From Amoebophrya sp. A120 (lineage: Eukaryota > Sar > Dinophyceae > Syndiniales > Amoebophryaceae): a DNA stretch of 64,000 nucleotides. Position numbers and translations under genes: made by a program. Under the pieces are notes generated by a model, which saw only the letters and a program-made list of their open reading frames with translations, was not told where the DNA came from and did no database searches. Within the stretch, counting starts at the first letter, position 1. Every line of letters begins with the position of its first letter. This document shows positions 41,063-51,041 of the stretch, one piece after another. Location: contig CAJINV010000001.1 in assembly GCA_905178155.1 (NCBI GenBank), forward strand, positions 12,697,136 to 12,761,135, given 5' to 3'.

Positions 41063-42292
41063 TTAGTGCGTAGCAGGAGCAGCACTTGTGCCGCTGTCCA
41101 CGACAGGAGCGCCTGGAGGTTTACTACTGGAATTTTCCTCCGCATTGCCCGTAGTCTCACCCGGCGTCTTCTTTTCGGTACTCGCGGCGTCATTTCCGCC
41201 TCCCTCTCCGCCCTCCTCCTTATTTTCGCTGCGCCCCGCGTCTTTCTTCTTGGTTTTTCTTTGGGCCGCCTCGGTTTCGAAGGCAAGCTGCTCCGCGACG
41301 CGAACGGTGGTTTCCCGGTCGTAGGCGGGGAAGTCGCCAACCAGGCGGCGGATCCACGGTTTGTCCTCCCGGTTCCAGAAAATCCACGGGACCTGGCTGC
41401 ACCGGTAGCAGTAGGAAAACCCCCAGTTCCGCTCCTTCTCCGTCTGGCACACCGGGCAGGTCGGCCGCGTTTGCGCCTCATACTTCTGGGTGGCCACCTG
41501 AATCAGCACCTGCAACGAGGTGCGTTCGCTCTTGTTCTGCAATAATTGCCGTTTCTTCTGCACGGACTTCTCCGCAGCCTCCTGCTCGTCAGAATTGTTC
41601 ACGTCGCCGTGGTTCGCCTTGCCATTCGCTTGTTCCGCCGCCACTACGCCTGCAGCCTTCGGCTGTGCAGCTGCAGCAACCGCGGAGCCACCGAGATTCG
41701 TGGAGCTGGCGCCTCCCTGGTCGCGCGCGTAGATTCCCTTCTGGGCGTCGTTCAGGGCGCGTTCGAGTTCGATACTGTCCTTCAGTTTGTCCATCCCGTG
41801 CTGTTCCGCTTGCGACTGCAGTTCCGCGCGCCGCTGGGGCTCCATGATGCCGAGTTGGCGCTCCCGGAAGAAGTCCGTGATGTCGGTCGCTTTCTGCGGA
41901 AGGGGGTAGCTGTTGAAGAAAATTTGCTTCCGGAGCAGCCGCTTAAACGGCGGCAGGTACTCGGTCCGCCGCCAGTGCAGGACGTCGGTCTGCGCAATCT
42001 GCTTTTCCGTCGGCGAGCTCTGGCGTTTCAACAGTTGTAACTTAGTTTCCACGCTGCTGCGCAACACTTCCCACCCGTTCACGCCCAGCTGCTCCTGAGT
42101 GTCTGTCTGCTTTGATACTCCTTTGGTGGATTCCTTTCCCGCAGGGCTCTTTGGATTGGGGCTGTTGCTTCGTTGGCGGTCCCCTGCCTTGGGCGAGGCC
42201 TGCTTGCTCCCGGGGGAGGCGGGGTTGATGCCGGAGGCTTTCAAAAGTTTCTCGGCCTGGGCAGGGTCGACGTTGTCGTCCTCACTGGCCAT
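41063..42292 (-). CDS. C-terminal exon with zinc-ribbon motif (alternative: separate 409-aa gene)
   Basis: An open frame from ATG 42292 to TAA at 41063-41065. The protein has a disordered N-terminus, a helical block (LHWRRTEYLPPFKRLLRKQI; FFRERQLGIMEPQRRAELQ), an Ala-rich linker, then a Cys4 motif (CPVCQTEKERNWGFSYCYRC) followed by PWIFWNREDKPWIRRLVGDF, and an acidic/basic tail. The apparent start ATG is formed by the target-site duplication GATGG at the edge of introner H, and the frame continues into the upstream exon when that element is removed. I therefore favour an internal exon of the long gene. Listed separately so that both readings are available. Confidence 0.6.
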   Translation of the reverse strand: MASEDDNVDPAQAEKLLKASGINPASPGSKQASPKAGDRQRSNSPNPKSPAGKESTKGVSKQTDTQEQLGVNGWEVLRSSVETKLQLLKRQSSPTEKQIAQTDVLHWRRTEYLPPFKRLLRKQIFFNSYPLPQKATDITDFFRERQLGIMEPQRRAELQSQAEQHGMDKLKDSIELERALNDAQKGIYARDQGGASSTNLGGSAVAAAAQPKAAGVVAAEQANGKANHGDVNNSDEQEAAEKSVQKKRQLLQNKSERTSLQVLIQVATQKYEAQTRPTCPVCQTEKERNWGFSYCYRCSQVPWIFWNREDKPWIRRLVGDFPAYDRETTVRVAEQLAFETEAAQRKTKKKDAGRSENKEEGGEGGGNDAASTEKKTPGETTGNAEENSSSKPPGAPVVDSGTSAAPATH

Positions 42293-45200
42293 CTATCCAA
42301 GAAAAAAAGTGTCTTAGTGTAGGACTCTTGCAGTGTCAGCATGACAAATATGCCGCCCATGACAGAGAAAGCCTATCATGCAAAGCTAGCAAAGTACGTG
42401 AAAAGCAATTATAAAAAGCGACTTCATGGCTGGCCAGCATAACAAGTGTAACTGTCTTGCGTGCTTTGCATTACAGACTTACACTTACACAGAAGTTTTC
42501 TCCTCGCATACCATCATCGCACGCAGGCGCGCTTCGCGTTTTTTGCTCTCGATCAACTCGGTCTCGTCATCCGTCAACGCCATTTCCGCATCAGAATTCG
42601 CCTGCTTGTCGCCATACATATCCAGCGTGATAGACCTCAAGTAGTTTGAGTTTGATTTCTTGTTCAAGTATAGACAAAGTCAGAGAGTCAGAAACGACAC
42701 ATGATTTTTGTTCTACCCGCAATATGTTGAACTAGATAGCAGTTCTTTATGCTTCTTTCTTACAGCCATGCAAAAGGCGAATTTACCCCATTTCCTGCCG
42801 CCTGAGCTTGTATTGGAACGCCAAGTACTCGATCAGGTAGGTCGGCTTGGAGTACATTTTCTGCTGGAGTCCCTCGCATTCGAATTGCAAGTACCAGATG
42901 CCGATCTTGCACAAGCATTCCAAGAAGGCACAGTATGAAAATGAGAAGTCCCCGCCCGTCCCAACGTCTGTGCCGGTTGAAACGCAACCACACTATGCAC
43001 CCTGAAGCTCATGCCTCCCATGGCCATGCTGGAGCTGGAGGAGGACAATTTCCATACACAAATCCAGCATCAGACGTGGAGGGGGGAATGTTCCTCATGA
43101 TACGTAGGCGTCAAAGACCACCATGGATTTGGACACGGAGATCTTCGGCTCGTTAATCCGCTCGCAAAGTGTCACAAACTGCCGCAAGTCGGCACTTGAA
43201 AACGCGGGCATGGCGGTCAGCGGGTGATCTTCCAAAAACTGCTTGTCTTGTTCCTGACAAAGTGCGATTTTTTGACATTCATTTGCGGTGAGTCGTGAAG
43301 ATTTTGTTCATGGTGGCACAGATCATTTTTCCAAGAACCGACAAGAAGAAGAATCGACGAGGAGTTGAAATGAAATTTTCTCTAAGCTTAAAGCTGTGAA
43401 ATCTCCGCGAGTTGATTTTTACACAGAGCAGTGATGAAAAACAAAAGTACCGCCTTCCGAGTGCTGACGTCTCGTGCGTACGCTGCGTCCTTCAGCACCT
43501 TCTGCAGCATGGGCAGCGTCATTTGGATTTCTTCGTCCGCGCCCTTGGTCAGGTTCAACACCCGCCAGAGAATCAGTTCCATCTGCCCCTCGCTCTGCAC
43601 GTAGTACCGCAGTCCGAAGGAGATAATGGCGTCGTAAAATTCCCGCGGCGAAACGAACTCCTTTTTCACCGCACCGTGGTTGACGTGCGCGTTCCAGAAG
43701 TCAAAAACCGCCGTCTCGGGTTTGTACAAGGGTTCGTTTTTCTTCTTCGGGATTTTGCAGAGGGACTCGAATTTGTCCAGCATGCCGAAAAACAGCGTCT
43801 GCGCGACCCGCTCCACCGGACTGGGCAGCGCCTTGGTGATGTCCCCCGCCCAGATGCAGTGCGTGAAAAACGGGTTCGTTTTGTTCAGCCGCTGCTGGAT
43901 GAGCCGCACGCGGTGCATCAGGGAGTATTCTATGTAAAAACGTCCCCACCCCATAGTCAAGTTGGGAACCTAGCAAGACAAATCCGCATACTTTGGAAGC
44001 CACGCATGAGAAGTTGCAGTCCGGAGTGTAGTGCATGTTAGCAAGAAGGGCAACCGCATCACAAATCCATCTGTTCATCCTGTTTACAGCATTACAAAGT
44101 CCAAAACGCGACTGAAAATGCCTCTCATGGAGATGCGCATTACAAATCTTCATGTAGTCGCAAATCTGCACGACAACTATGGGATGGGGATGTTTTTACT
44201 CAGGATAGGGAGTCGAAGATCTTGAGCGGGAATTCCGCCGCGCAGGACGGGTGGAGGCACGGTGCAATGTGGTTGCAAAAGTCCTGCCGCTTGGGCAAGT
44301 TGCGCATGCGCAGAAAACTGAGCCCGTCGTAAAACTCATTTAATGTTAGCGGGTCCCGGTAAACCCAAAAAATCTTCCGTGGCTTCATGGTTTTCACCGA
44401 AATCCACTCGTCGATGGCCTCGAGCATCCACCACGCCGCGCGCTCCACCTCGTTTGGGGAATTGCCGGGGTTTGCCATCTGCAAGAACGCCGGCAGATCA
44501 ATGTCATCAAGCTCGTCTGATGTTTTCTGCTGTTTCTTCTCGCCATGGTGATGTTTTTTCGGGCTCTTTTTGTGCTTCGACGGGCTAGAAGAAGTGAGTT
44601 GCTGCTGCTGGGATTGAAGTTGGCCTCCGACTGGACCTTTCATGGCGTTTGACGTAGTTTTCGCCGGCGAACTCGCGGACAGCCCGGACTTGTTGGTCAG
44701 CAAGGTCGAATTGCTGTGCTGAGTCATGCCATCCGAGACCGTTGCGGCGCCCAGGGCACTCGAGGACGAGCTGGAAAGAAGCGTTTTGTTGTTCCCGCTC
44801 TTGCCACCAGCCTCATTGTCCCCGCCGTCCGCTCCCGCAAGTCCGTTTTTCTGGTCGGTGACCACCGGTGGGGGAAACGTCACTTGCTCCATGAGCACGA
44901 CGCGGAGAATGGTGTAGTGGTAGTACCCTGTGAGGTTCGAATCCGCGAGGGAACGGACGCGGATGTACTCGCCCTTCGCGTCGATGACGGACCCGACGTG
45001 CTCCGGGTACAGCGGAAGTTCGTCGCTCTCAAAGCCCCCGAACTGCAGCGGCCCGGCCCGCTGCATGTCCTCGGTGAGCGCGACGTGCTGGCCGTTCGAG
45101 AAAGGGGTCGTGTTTTTCCGCTGCTGCTCTTTGTGGGGAAGGAACGCGTGCTCCGCGTCCACGACCTCGCAGAGCTCCGCCGTTTTGTAAATCCACTCGA

Positions 45201-47916
45201 GCAGGTGCCAATCGATCAAGTTGGGCACTAAGCGGAAATCAACGCAAAACCCGGCGAAGGCAGCCAGCGACATGTGCCCGGGACGGGAATTCAAGCCGTC
45301 GTTGCTCGTGTTCTTGAAGGACACGAACCGCGCGACGTCGCGCGTGTTTACTTCATCACCCCCACCCCGGAGAAAGCCCTCCTCGTCCGGCGGCGGCTGC
45401 TCGACTGGCTTCGCCTCTGCTTTTGTCTCTGCTCCTGCTGCACCATCCCCTTCGATGCCTTTCTTGCTCCGGGCGGCCTTGAGCTTCTTCGCGAGTTCGT
45501 CTGCCTTCTTCCGCTCCTGCTCCTCTTGCAGCCGTAGCTGCTCGTACTTGGCCGCCGCGGACGAGGCTTCGGGGGGAAGGACGGGCAGAATGGGAAAATC
45601 CATGTACGCCTCGAAGATCTCGCAGATCAGCGGGAAGTACATGTCCGCAAACTGCACCCACTCCGGCTCGAGCAGTGTGGCCGACAAGCACTCGCCCTTG
45701 ACCACGCAACTCGTGAACAGATTCATCTTCTGCTCGAACGGCACGTTCGGCTTTTCGGTCTCCAGTTTTTCCAGCAGCGGGTTCGCCCTTTTCTGCTTCT
45801 CCGCGTGGATCGGTGACACGGTGAACGAGGAGGGCACCTCGGACCCCGGAATTTCCACTTCCGGCGGGGCTTGCAGCTTGCTCTCTTTAGCCGCGGCGGA
45901 AGTTGCCGTACTGCCCGCGGCGTCTTTGTTTTCGATCAGATTCTTGCTCGTCGCGGCGCGAATGAAGTTCTTCGCCGACATGTTCTTGATACTTTTCTTC
46001 CCGGCGCCGAGCAGCGAGGTGGTTGTTGCCTCGCTGGGCGCAGTGGCCGCTGCACCACCTTGATCTCCTGCCACGGTACTGGCGCCGTCTTCTGGAATCG
46101 TCGCGTCCGTGGGAGTTTTCTCCTTGCTCTTCAGCGCCTTTCCGAGTAAGCCGCCGCCCGCCGCGCCGCCGCCTCCACCGCCGCCGCCCAGCAGGCTCAT
46201 CGCGCTGCCCTGTCCTTTCATCAAATTCATCACCGACTGGCGCTTCTCGTCGTCCCGATCATGGATTGCCTTGCTATCCAACAACAACTGATACACATCC
46301 TGCGCCACTTGGGCCAGCGCGGGGATGCATTTGTCAAACAGCACGGCTTTCACCGAGTCTTCGGAGGCTTCGAAAACCCCGCACCGCAGCAGCGAATCCA
46401 GCTCGAACCGCATCAGAAGCGCGAACACGCGGACCCACTGTCGGGCCTGCAATCCGCACTCAAACTGCATCGCGTTCGTGTCCTTCAGAGGGGTGGCGTG
46501 GTAGTCGCACAAATGGATCATGAGCCGGTAGTTGGCGCACCGAAAAAACGGCTGGATGGTGGCCATGATCCTCGCGTAAGCCGGACGGTATAAAATCAGC
46601 TGCTCCGTGCTGTCAAGACCTCCCGCGGCGCTACTGGCCGAGGAGCTACGCGCGGAATTTGGCTGCGACTTCACGTGCGGGTTTTGCGGCGATTTCAGTA
46701 TGTTGCGCGTCTGCAGCATGTTGGGGTTGCGGGCCGCGTTTTCCCGGGCTTTTGGCGCGATCCACAGCTCCGCGTAGCTGGCCAGCACCTCAAACAGGAT
46801 CGACGCCTCGGAATCCGTGAACCAAAGCGGGCGGTGCTTCAAATCGTCCTCGTCCAACTCCGGAAAGGGCCACTTGTGCGGCAGCGAGTGGCGCAGCTCC
46901 GCCTGGTAGGCGGGGAGAAAGGGCAAGGTGTCCCAGGCGCGACACGAAGTTTTCGTGTACACCGTGCACATGTTGGGCGGGTTGTGGATCGGGTGGAAGA
47001 GCTGCTCGTGCACCACCTGCTGCTTCATCAGGTCGCCGCCCGTGTCCAGCAGCGTCTGCTTGTTCCGCTCCGCGTTGTGGAATTTGCTCCACGCCTGGTC
47101 TTTCAGCACTTCCTCCTGCGCGCGCAGGCTCTGGTAGTAGTACTTGACGGCGTTCTGGTTCTCGGCCTCGGACAACTCGGGTAACGGCGCGGACACGTGG
47201 ATCGGGTCGGAAATCACGTGGTTGAAGGATTTCACCCGGCCGATCCAGCGGTGCGCCTCGGAATACCGGGCGTTCATCTCCTGTTCCACGACGTCGGGGT
47301 TGTCGCGCAGCAGCGGTTTGCGCCGCTCTTTTTCCAAATTTTTGAACAGAATCTGCCGGTGCGTGACTGGAACGAAGGGCCGGACCGGGTCGAAAACCAT
47401 TTTGTTCTCCGACGGACTGTGCGGCGTCAATACGTTTTCAGAAGCGTTTAAATTAATCGTGGGCATGATCTTCGGCATGTTGGCCCCCACGCGCCGGGAC
47501 GCCACGGCCGCGGCATTCCCGGTGATCGAGAATTTTTGCCTTCGAGCTAAATAGTGGGCGGTCACTTTGTTCTTCGGCACGGTTTGTTCCTCCTCGTCCT
47601 CCTCCCCGGAAGTTGCGGCGTTGTCGTGGACGTATTTTTGCAAAATTTCCTCGTTCCACGTGGCCAGCATCGGTGCCTCGGCGATCGGGTGGCTCAGGCC
47701 GCTGACGTCGGCAAAATTCTTCACGCCGCCGAAACCGCCGAAGCTGCTGGCCGTGTTGGTGTTCGTGCGGCGGCCGCCCGTCAGCCGATTAGACGAACTG
47801 CTGGTTTGGTTGAAGATGCTGCTCAGGGAAAGCCCATCATCGGGGCGCGGGGGCCGCGTGTCCTTGTTCGGAGGCGGCTCCTCCTCTTCCTGCTCCGCGA
47901 GCAGTTTGGCTGCCAT
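41063..47916 (-). CDS. Very long unknown protein (about 1959 aa), six exons
   Basis: Proposed exons on the - strand: 47916-44208, 43920-43421, 43256-43103, 42928-42786, 42658-42511 and 42288-41063. All phases add up to 1960 codons including stop. Three introns are TIR introners (43926-44207, 42934-43102, 42294-42510); the other two have no GT-AG solution. The N-terminal 1236 residues (exon 1) contain folded blocks alternating with Ser/Gly-rich linkers, a poly-Gly run near 46165 and a Lys/His-rich stretch near 44570. The middle exons are helix-rich and well-formed (FFTHCIWAGDITKALPSPVE; FVSPREFYDAIISFGLRYYV; AFLECLCKIGIWYLQFECE). The C-terminal exon ends with a Cys4 zinc-ribbon-like pattern (CPVC ... 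CYRC). I do not recognise the family. The last exon could be a separate gene if introner H (42294-42510) is not spliced. Confidence 0.65.
42289..42515 (-). mobile_element. Introner H joining two apparent genes (TSD GATGG)
   Basis: The core 42294-42510 (217 bp) is flanked on the + strand by CCATC at 42289-42293 and 42511-42515 (GATGG on the coding strand). The ends read TATCCAAGAAAAAAAGTGTC and, reverse-complemented from the other side, TATGCGAGGAGAAAACTTCT: imperfect TIRs. Excision of 222 nt joins GCG ATG ATG G to CC AGT GAG GAC in frame and removes a TAA. It contains the GCATGACAAA motif (42339-42348) shared with introners C, D and E. Confidence 0.75.
42929..43107 (-). mobile_element. Introner J, diverged (TSD CTACG/CTGTG)
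   Basis: The core 42934-43102 (169 bp) on the coding strand starts TATCATGAGGAACATTCCCC and ends with an imperfect inverted copy (reverse complement TATGAAAATGAGAAGTCCCC). The flanks CTACG and CTGTG match at three of five bases. Excision of 174 nt joins GAC GCC TAC G to CC TTC TTG in frame, giving the sensible string AFLECLCKIG. Looks like an old insertion. Confidence 0.6.
43921..44212 (-). mobile_element. Introner G in the long - strand gene (TSD GGGAG)
   Basis: The core 43926-44207 (282 bp) is flanked by GGGAG on the + strand at 43921-43925 and 44208-44212. The left end TATTCTATGTAAAAACGTCC and the right end are about 32-bp imperfect inverted repeats; both share GTAAAAACGTCCCCACCCCATA with introner E. 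Excision of 287 nt joins GAC TCC C to TG ATG CAC in frame and removes a stop. Confidence 0.9.
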
Positions 47917-48542
47917 TTTCGGTTGTTGGGTTCTTTGGATCTATTCAAGAAAAAAACGGCAAGCCACGACCTGAAAGTGCAGACACATATTGCAAAAATG
48001 CGGCACTTCTGGTACTCGCGAGTAGTAAAAAGGTTTTTCACGAACGTACGTATGTAAGCAATTGGTGGAAATTATATTACGATCGCACTAGTTTTACGTG
48101 ACAAGTACTTTACGTATTTTGTGTGGAAAACACGATCATGGGACCGAGAGATGGCCCTTTTGTTTACGAAACACGTTGACAGAAGGAGAAGCCGTTCTCC
48201 TCCTGTAAAATGTTGACGTTCAATTCAGAAGATGATAGACCGTGACGACCGACAAGGAAACATCTGCAGTGACCAGATGTTGCGACACGACAAGTGACAG
48301 ATACGCCTACGATTTCTACGACCACTTACACGATTGGTTGCATTGTGTCATGCCGCAGCACTACGATCTAATCTACACGACCTACGAAGAACGAAGTACT
48401 TACACCTACCTGGTTATACATCGGGGTGCTCGTCGTCGGCGAAACGAACACTTCATGTATTAGGTTTTGCAATAATTTTCATTTTGTCTATATGTATGAT
48501 GCTGCACTTGACTTCGAGTTCGAACGCGAGACGTGTACTGTT
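47917..48542. other. Intergenic region, possible introner end in the 5' UTR
   Basis: About 630 bp. At 47941-47960 the + strand reads TATTCAAGAAAAAAACGGCA, similar to the TATCCAAGAAAAAAAG end of introner H and also close to an ATG, but I found no matching second end. No gene seen. Confidence 0.4.
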
Positions 48543-50363
48543 TCACATGAAGTCCAGCTTTTGCTTCCACCCTTCTACCTTTTTGACGGGATCGAATTCC
48601 GTGTATCTATCGGTCACTTTTTTCCGGCTTGCCAGACCCATCTTGGTTTCAAGATTCTGCACCACGAAATCGCTGTAGACGTTTCCCGCGCACTTTCCGG
48701 AGCAGAAATCGACATACTGCATTTCTCGCGCTTCCGTTTTGGTTGGGAGCTGTACTTTTTTCAGCATCGTCTGGCAGCTTTTCAAATCGATGCCCACCCC
48801 GTTCGCCGGCTTCTTACACCTCTCCCCGAAGGGAAGGAGGCAGGTCACTTCCAATTTCTGCCCTGGTGCCGAGATCGTGCTGCTGTACTTGCTTTTCTCT
48901 CGCGCTACGGGCAAACAGGGAAAAAACTCGGATTCCGGTTTGCGGCAGCGGACGTCTAGGGTCTGGCCGTTTTCTTGCACGGTGTCGGGCCGCAACGGCA
49001 TGTCCGCTAGAGAAGCAATCGCGGGCTGGTCCTGGCACCGGCACCGGACCTGCAGTTTCTCTTCGGGGCAATTCACCACGTCCAGACGGGTCGCTTGCAA
49101 GTTTCGGTAGACGACGTTTTTCTCATCTAGTGAATGCGCGTGGTTGCCGCGAACCTCCTGATTTTCCTTTTCCTTATACGGGAAGGCGTCGATAGGACGC
49201 CGGCATTTGGACGCACAGGGGTCAAAAATCCGCTGGTTCCCAACCCGCGCTCCGGCATAGGAGAGTTCTAGTTTCTTTGTCGACGTTGCACTATCCTTGC
49301 CCACGACGGAAGGCGACGGCACAGCGTCGGGTAGTTTCAGCGCACAGACAAACTTTCCGTCGCCCGTCGGGGCCGCCTCGGTCCTCGCCCGTTCCAGGAC
49401 CGATTCCTTGCTGTCGCAGGCGACCCACGGCGTCTGGCCCTCCGCCTGCATCCCGTTTTCCAGTGTTTGCTTCGCGTGGTTGCAGCGGGCGAGGAGTCGC
49501 TGCTCTTGATTCGCGGTACACGCGCACTTCATCTGCAACTCACCAGTGTCGCAATCGGCGACGAGTTTTCGCGCAATGTGGTCCGCCTGTTCTTGTTCCG
49601 TGCGCATGCTGCCATCCGGCTTGCGAAAGAGGTCGTCCAACTTCTTCGCAAGCGCGAGTTTTTGTTTTTTTGCGTGCTGCGCTTCCGTCTCAAGCCCCGG
49701 CTGGACCATCGCTGCGGCCTCCCGCGCCGCCGCTGTCTGGTTGCTGTCGTCTGTCTCTCGGGGGCCCGTGGCATCGGGCGGCGGCTTCTCGTCGTCGGGC
49801 GTCACTGTCAGGAGATCGGAGTTCTTCAGTTCTTCTTGTGTTTGATCCGATGTCGGATTGGGCGTGACTCCCTCCTGCTGATGATGTTCGCCTGGTGGAC
49901 TATGCGCAGCTGCATTTCCTTCTTCCGGGGGCTGAAGTTCCGGGAATTTCGGATCGCCTTGCTCACCCGCTGGGTCCTCGTCGAGGGGCGCCTGGTTCGG
50001 CCCATCGTCCTCGTTGGCGCTGTTGCTATCCGCGACCTGCAGGTCTTGCTCAGACAACCCGATGTCGTCGCTGTCGTCCCTCGAAGCCGTTAGCGCCGCA
50101 CCAGGATCTTGCACAACTACCGGGGTGTCGTCGAATGTTGATGACCCGGGGTCCGGTGCCGTTGATGCTGTCCCCGCTGGATCTTTTGGGTCCGCGAATG
50201 AAGTTCTGATGGTCGTGTGCGAAGGAAACAGATGACCGGAGATGAGCGGATGTAGTCTTCTCCACGACACTACTGCTGCAACATCTGAGAAGTGGTCGGA
50301 AACATTAACTGAGAAATGGTCGAGAAGCTGCAAAATTATAGTGCGCTCGAACATCACGTACAC
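48543..50363 (-). CDS. Cys-rich protein with acidic disordered N-terminus (606 aa)
   Basis: A single open frame from ATG 50363. Residues ~60-200 are acidic, Pro/Asp/Glu-rich and disordered. The rest carries many Cys in short motifs spaced through the chain (MKCACTANQ; FVCALKLPD; DPCASKCRRP; VRCRCQDQP; LDVRCRKP; VTCLLPFGERCKKP; DFCSGKCAG), suggesting repeated small disulfide domains. No clear signal peptide is visible at this start; the first ~50 residues look atypical and the true N-terminus may be on another exon. Unknown family. Such Cys patterns are usual in secreted or surface proteins; that is inference. Confidence 0.68.
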   Translation of the reverse strand: MYVMFERTIILQLLDHFSVNVSDHFSDVAAVVSWRRLHPLISGHLFPSHTTIRTSFADPKDPAGTASTAPDPGSSTFDDTPVVVQDPGAALTASRDDSDDIGLSEQDLQVADSNSANEDDGPNQAPLDEDPAGEQGDPKFPELQPPEEGNAAAHSPPGEHHQQEGVTPNPTSDQTQEELKNSDLLTVTPDDEKPPPDATGPRETDDSNQTAAAREAAAMVQPGLETEAQHAKKQKLALAKKLDDLFRKPDGSMRTEQEQADHIARKLVADCDTGELQMKCACTANQEQRLLARCNHAKQTLENGMQAEGQTPWVACDSKESVLERARTEAAPTGDGKFVCALKLPDAVPSPSVVGKDSATSTKKLELSYAGARVGNQRIFDPCASKCRRPIDAFPYKEKENQEVRGNHAHSLDEKNVVYRNLQATRLDVVNCPEEKLQVRCRCQDQPAIASLADMPLRPDTVQENGQTLDVRCRKPESEFFPCLPVAREKSKYSSTISAPGQKLEVTCLLPFGERCKKPANGVGIDLKSCQTMLKKVQLPTKTEAREMQYVDFCSGKCAGNVYSDFVVQNLETKMGLASRKKVTDRYTEFDPVKKVEGWKQKLDFM

Positions 50364-51041
50364 GTGAATGGAATACTCTTTGTGCTACTTAAAGAGCACC
50401 AAGGCTCCGAACTGACACGACTGACTGCATGTAGTTTAATCTGGAAGAGCTGTGAGTGTGACAAGACCGATGGCACATGATCAGCACCTGAAATAATGCT
50501 TTGCTTTTGAAGCAGGAAACGAGAACGATTTCAGTCTACGAAAGAGAAAGCCAACACACAACAGAAGTGGTCGAGTCGAGTGGACACTTCGATTGTGAAA
50601 CGAAAGGCGATCCTGTGACGAATGACGTATGGACATAACGACTGAATCGATGGACACGACAGTGTGGCTAAACTAATGCCAACATATCTGGATATTTGTT
50701 TGAACACTTCTGCAGCCCGTGCGCCTGGAGTTCAGTATCGGCAGCACTTGCGGACCAAGATAATGAGTTGACAGATGTCAACATAGCGCAAGGAGCGGCT
50801 TTTTTACAGCGTGAAATAGGGGACAGATTCGGGTTACTTAGGTTTTCAGCAGCCGGGATCGACGTACAATGCTCCGAGGACCCACAGAAAATGCGAAAGT
50901 CTACAGGGTACAACTGATGAATATCTATGTGCGGCGTGGGGTCAACATCAAACTAGAATACCAATACGAAATTGATTTGCACGAGGAGGAGGAGAGCTGC
51001 TCTAGTATAATTTCATCGCCAGATGATAATTATCAAATAAT
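50364..51041. other. Intergenic region, no gene seen
   Basis: About 680 bp between the Cys-rich gene and the ankyrin gene. Confidence 0.5.

Noticed and set aside
47937-47960. A tenth-family introner in the 5' UTR of the long - strand gene
   Set aside because: One end resembles introner H but no partner end or duplication was found, so it is noted only as a resemblance.
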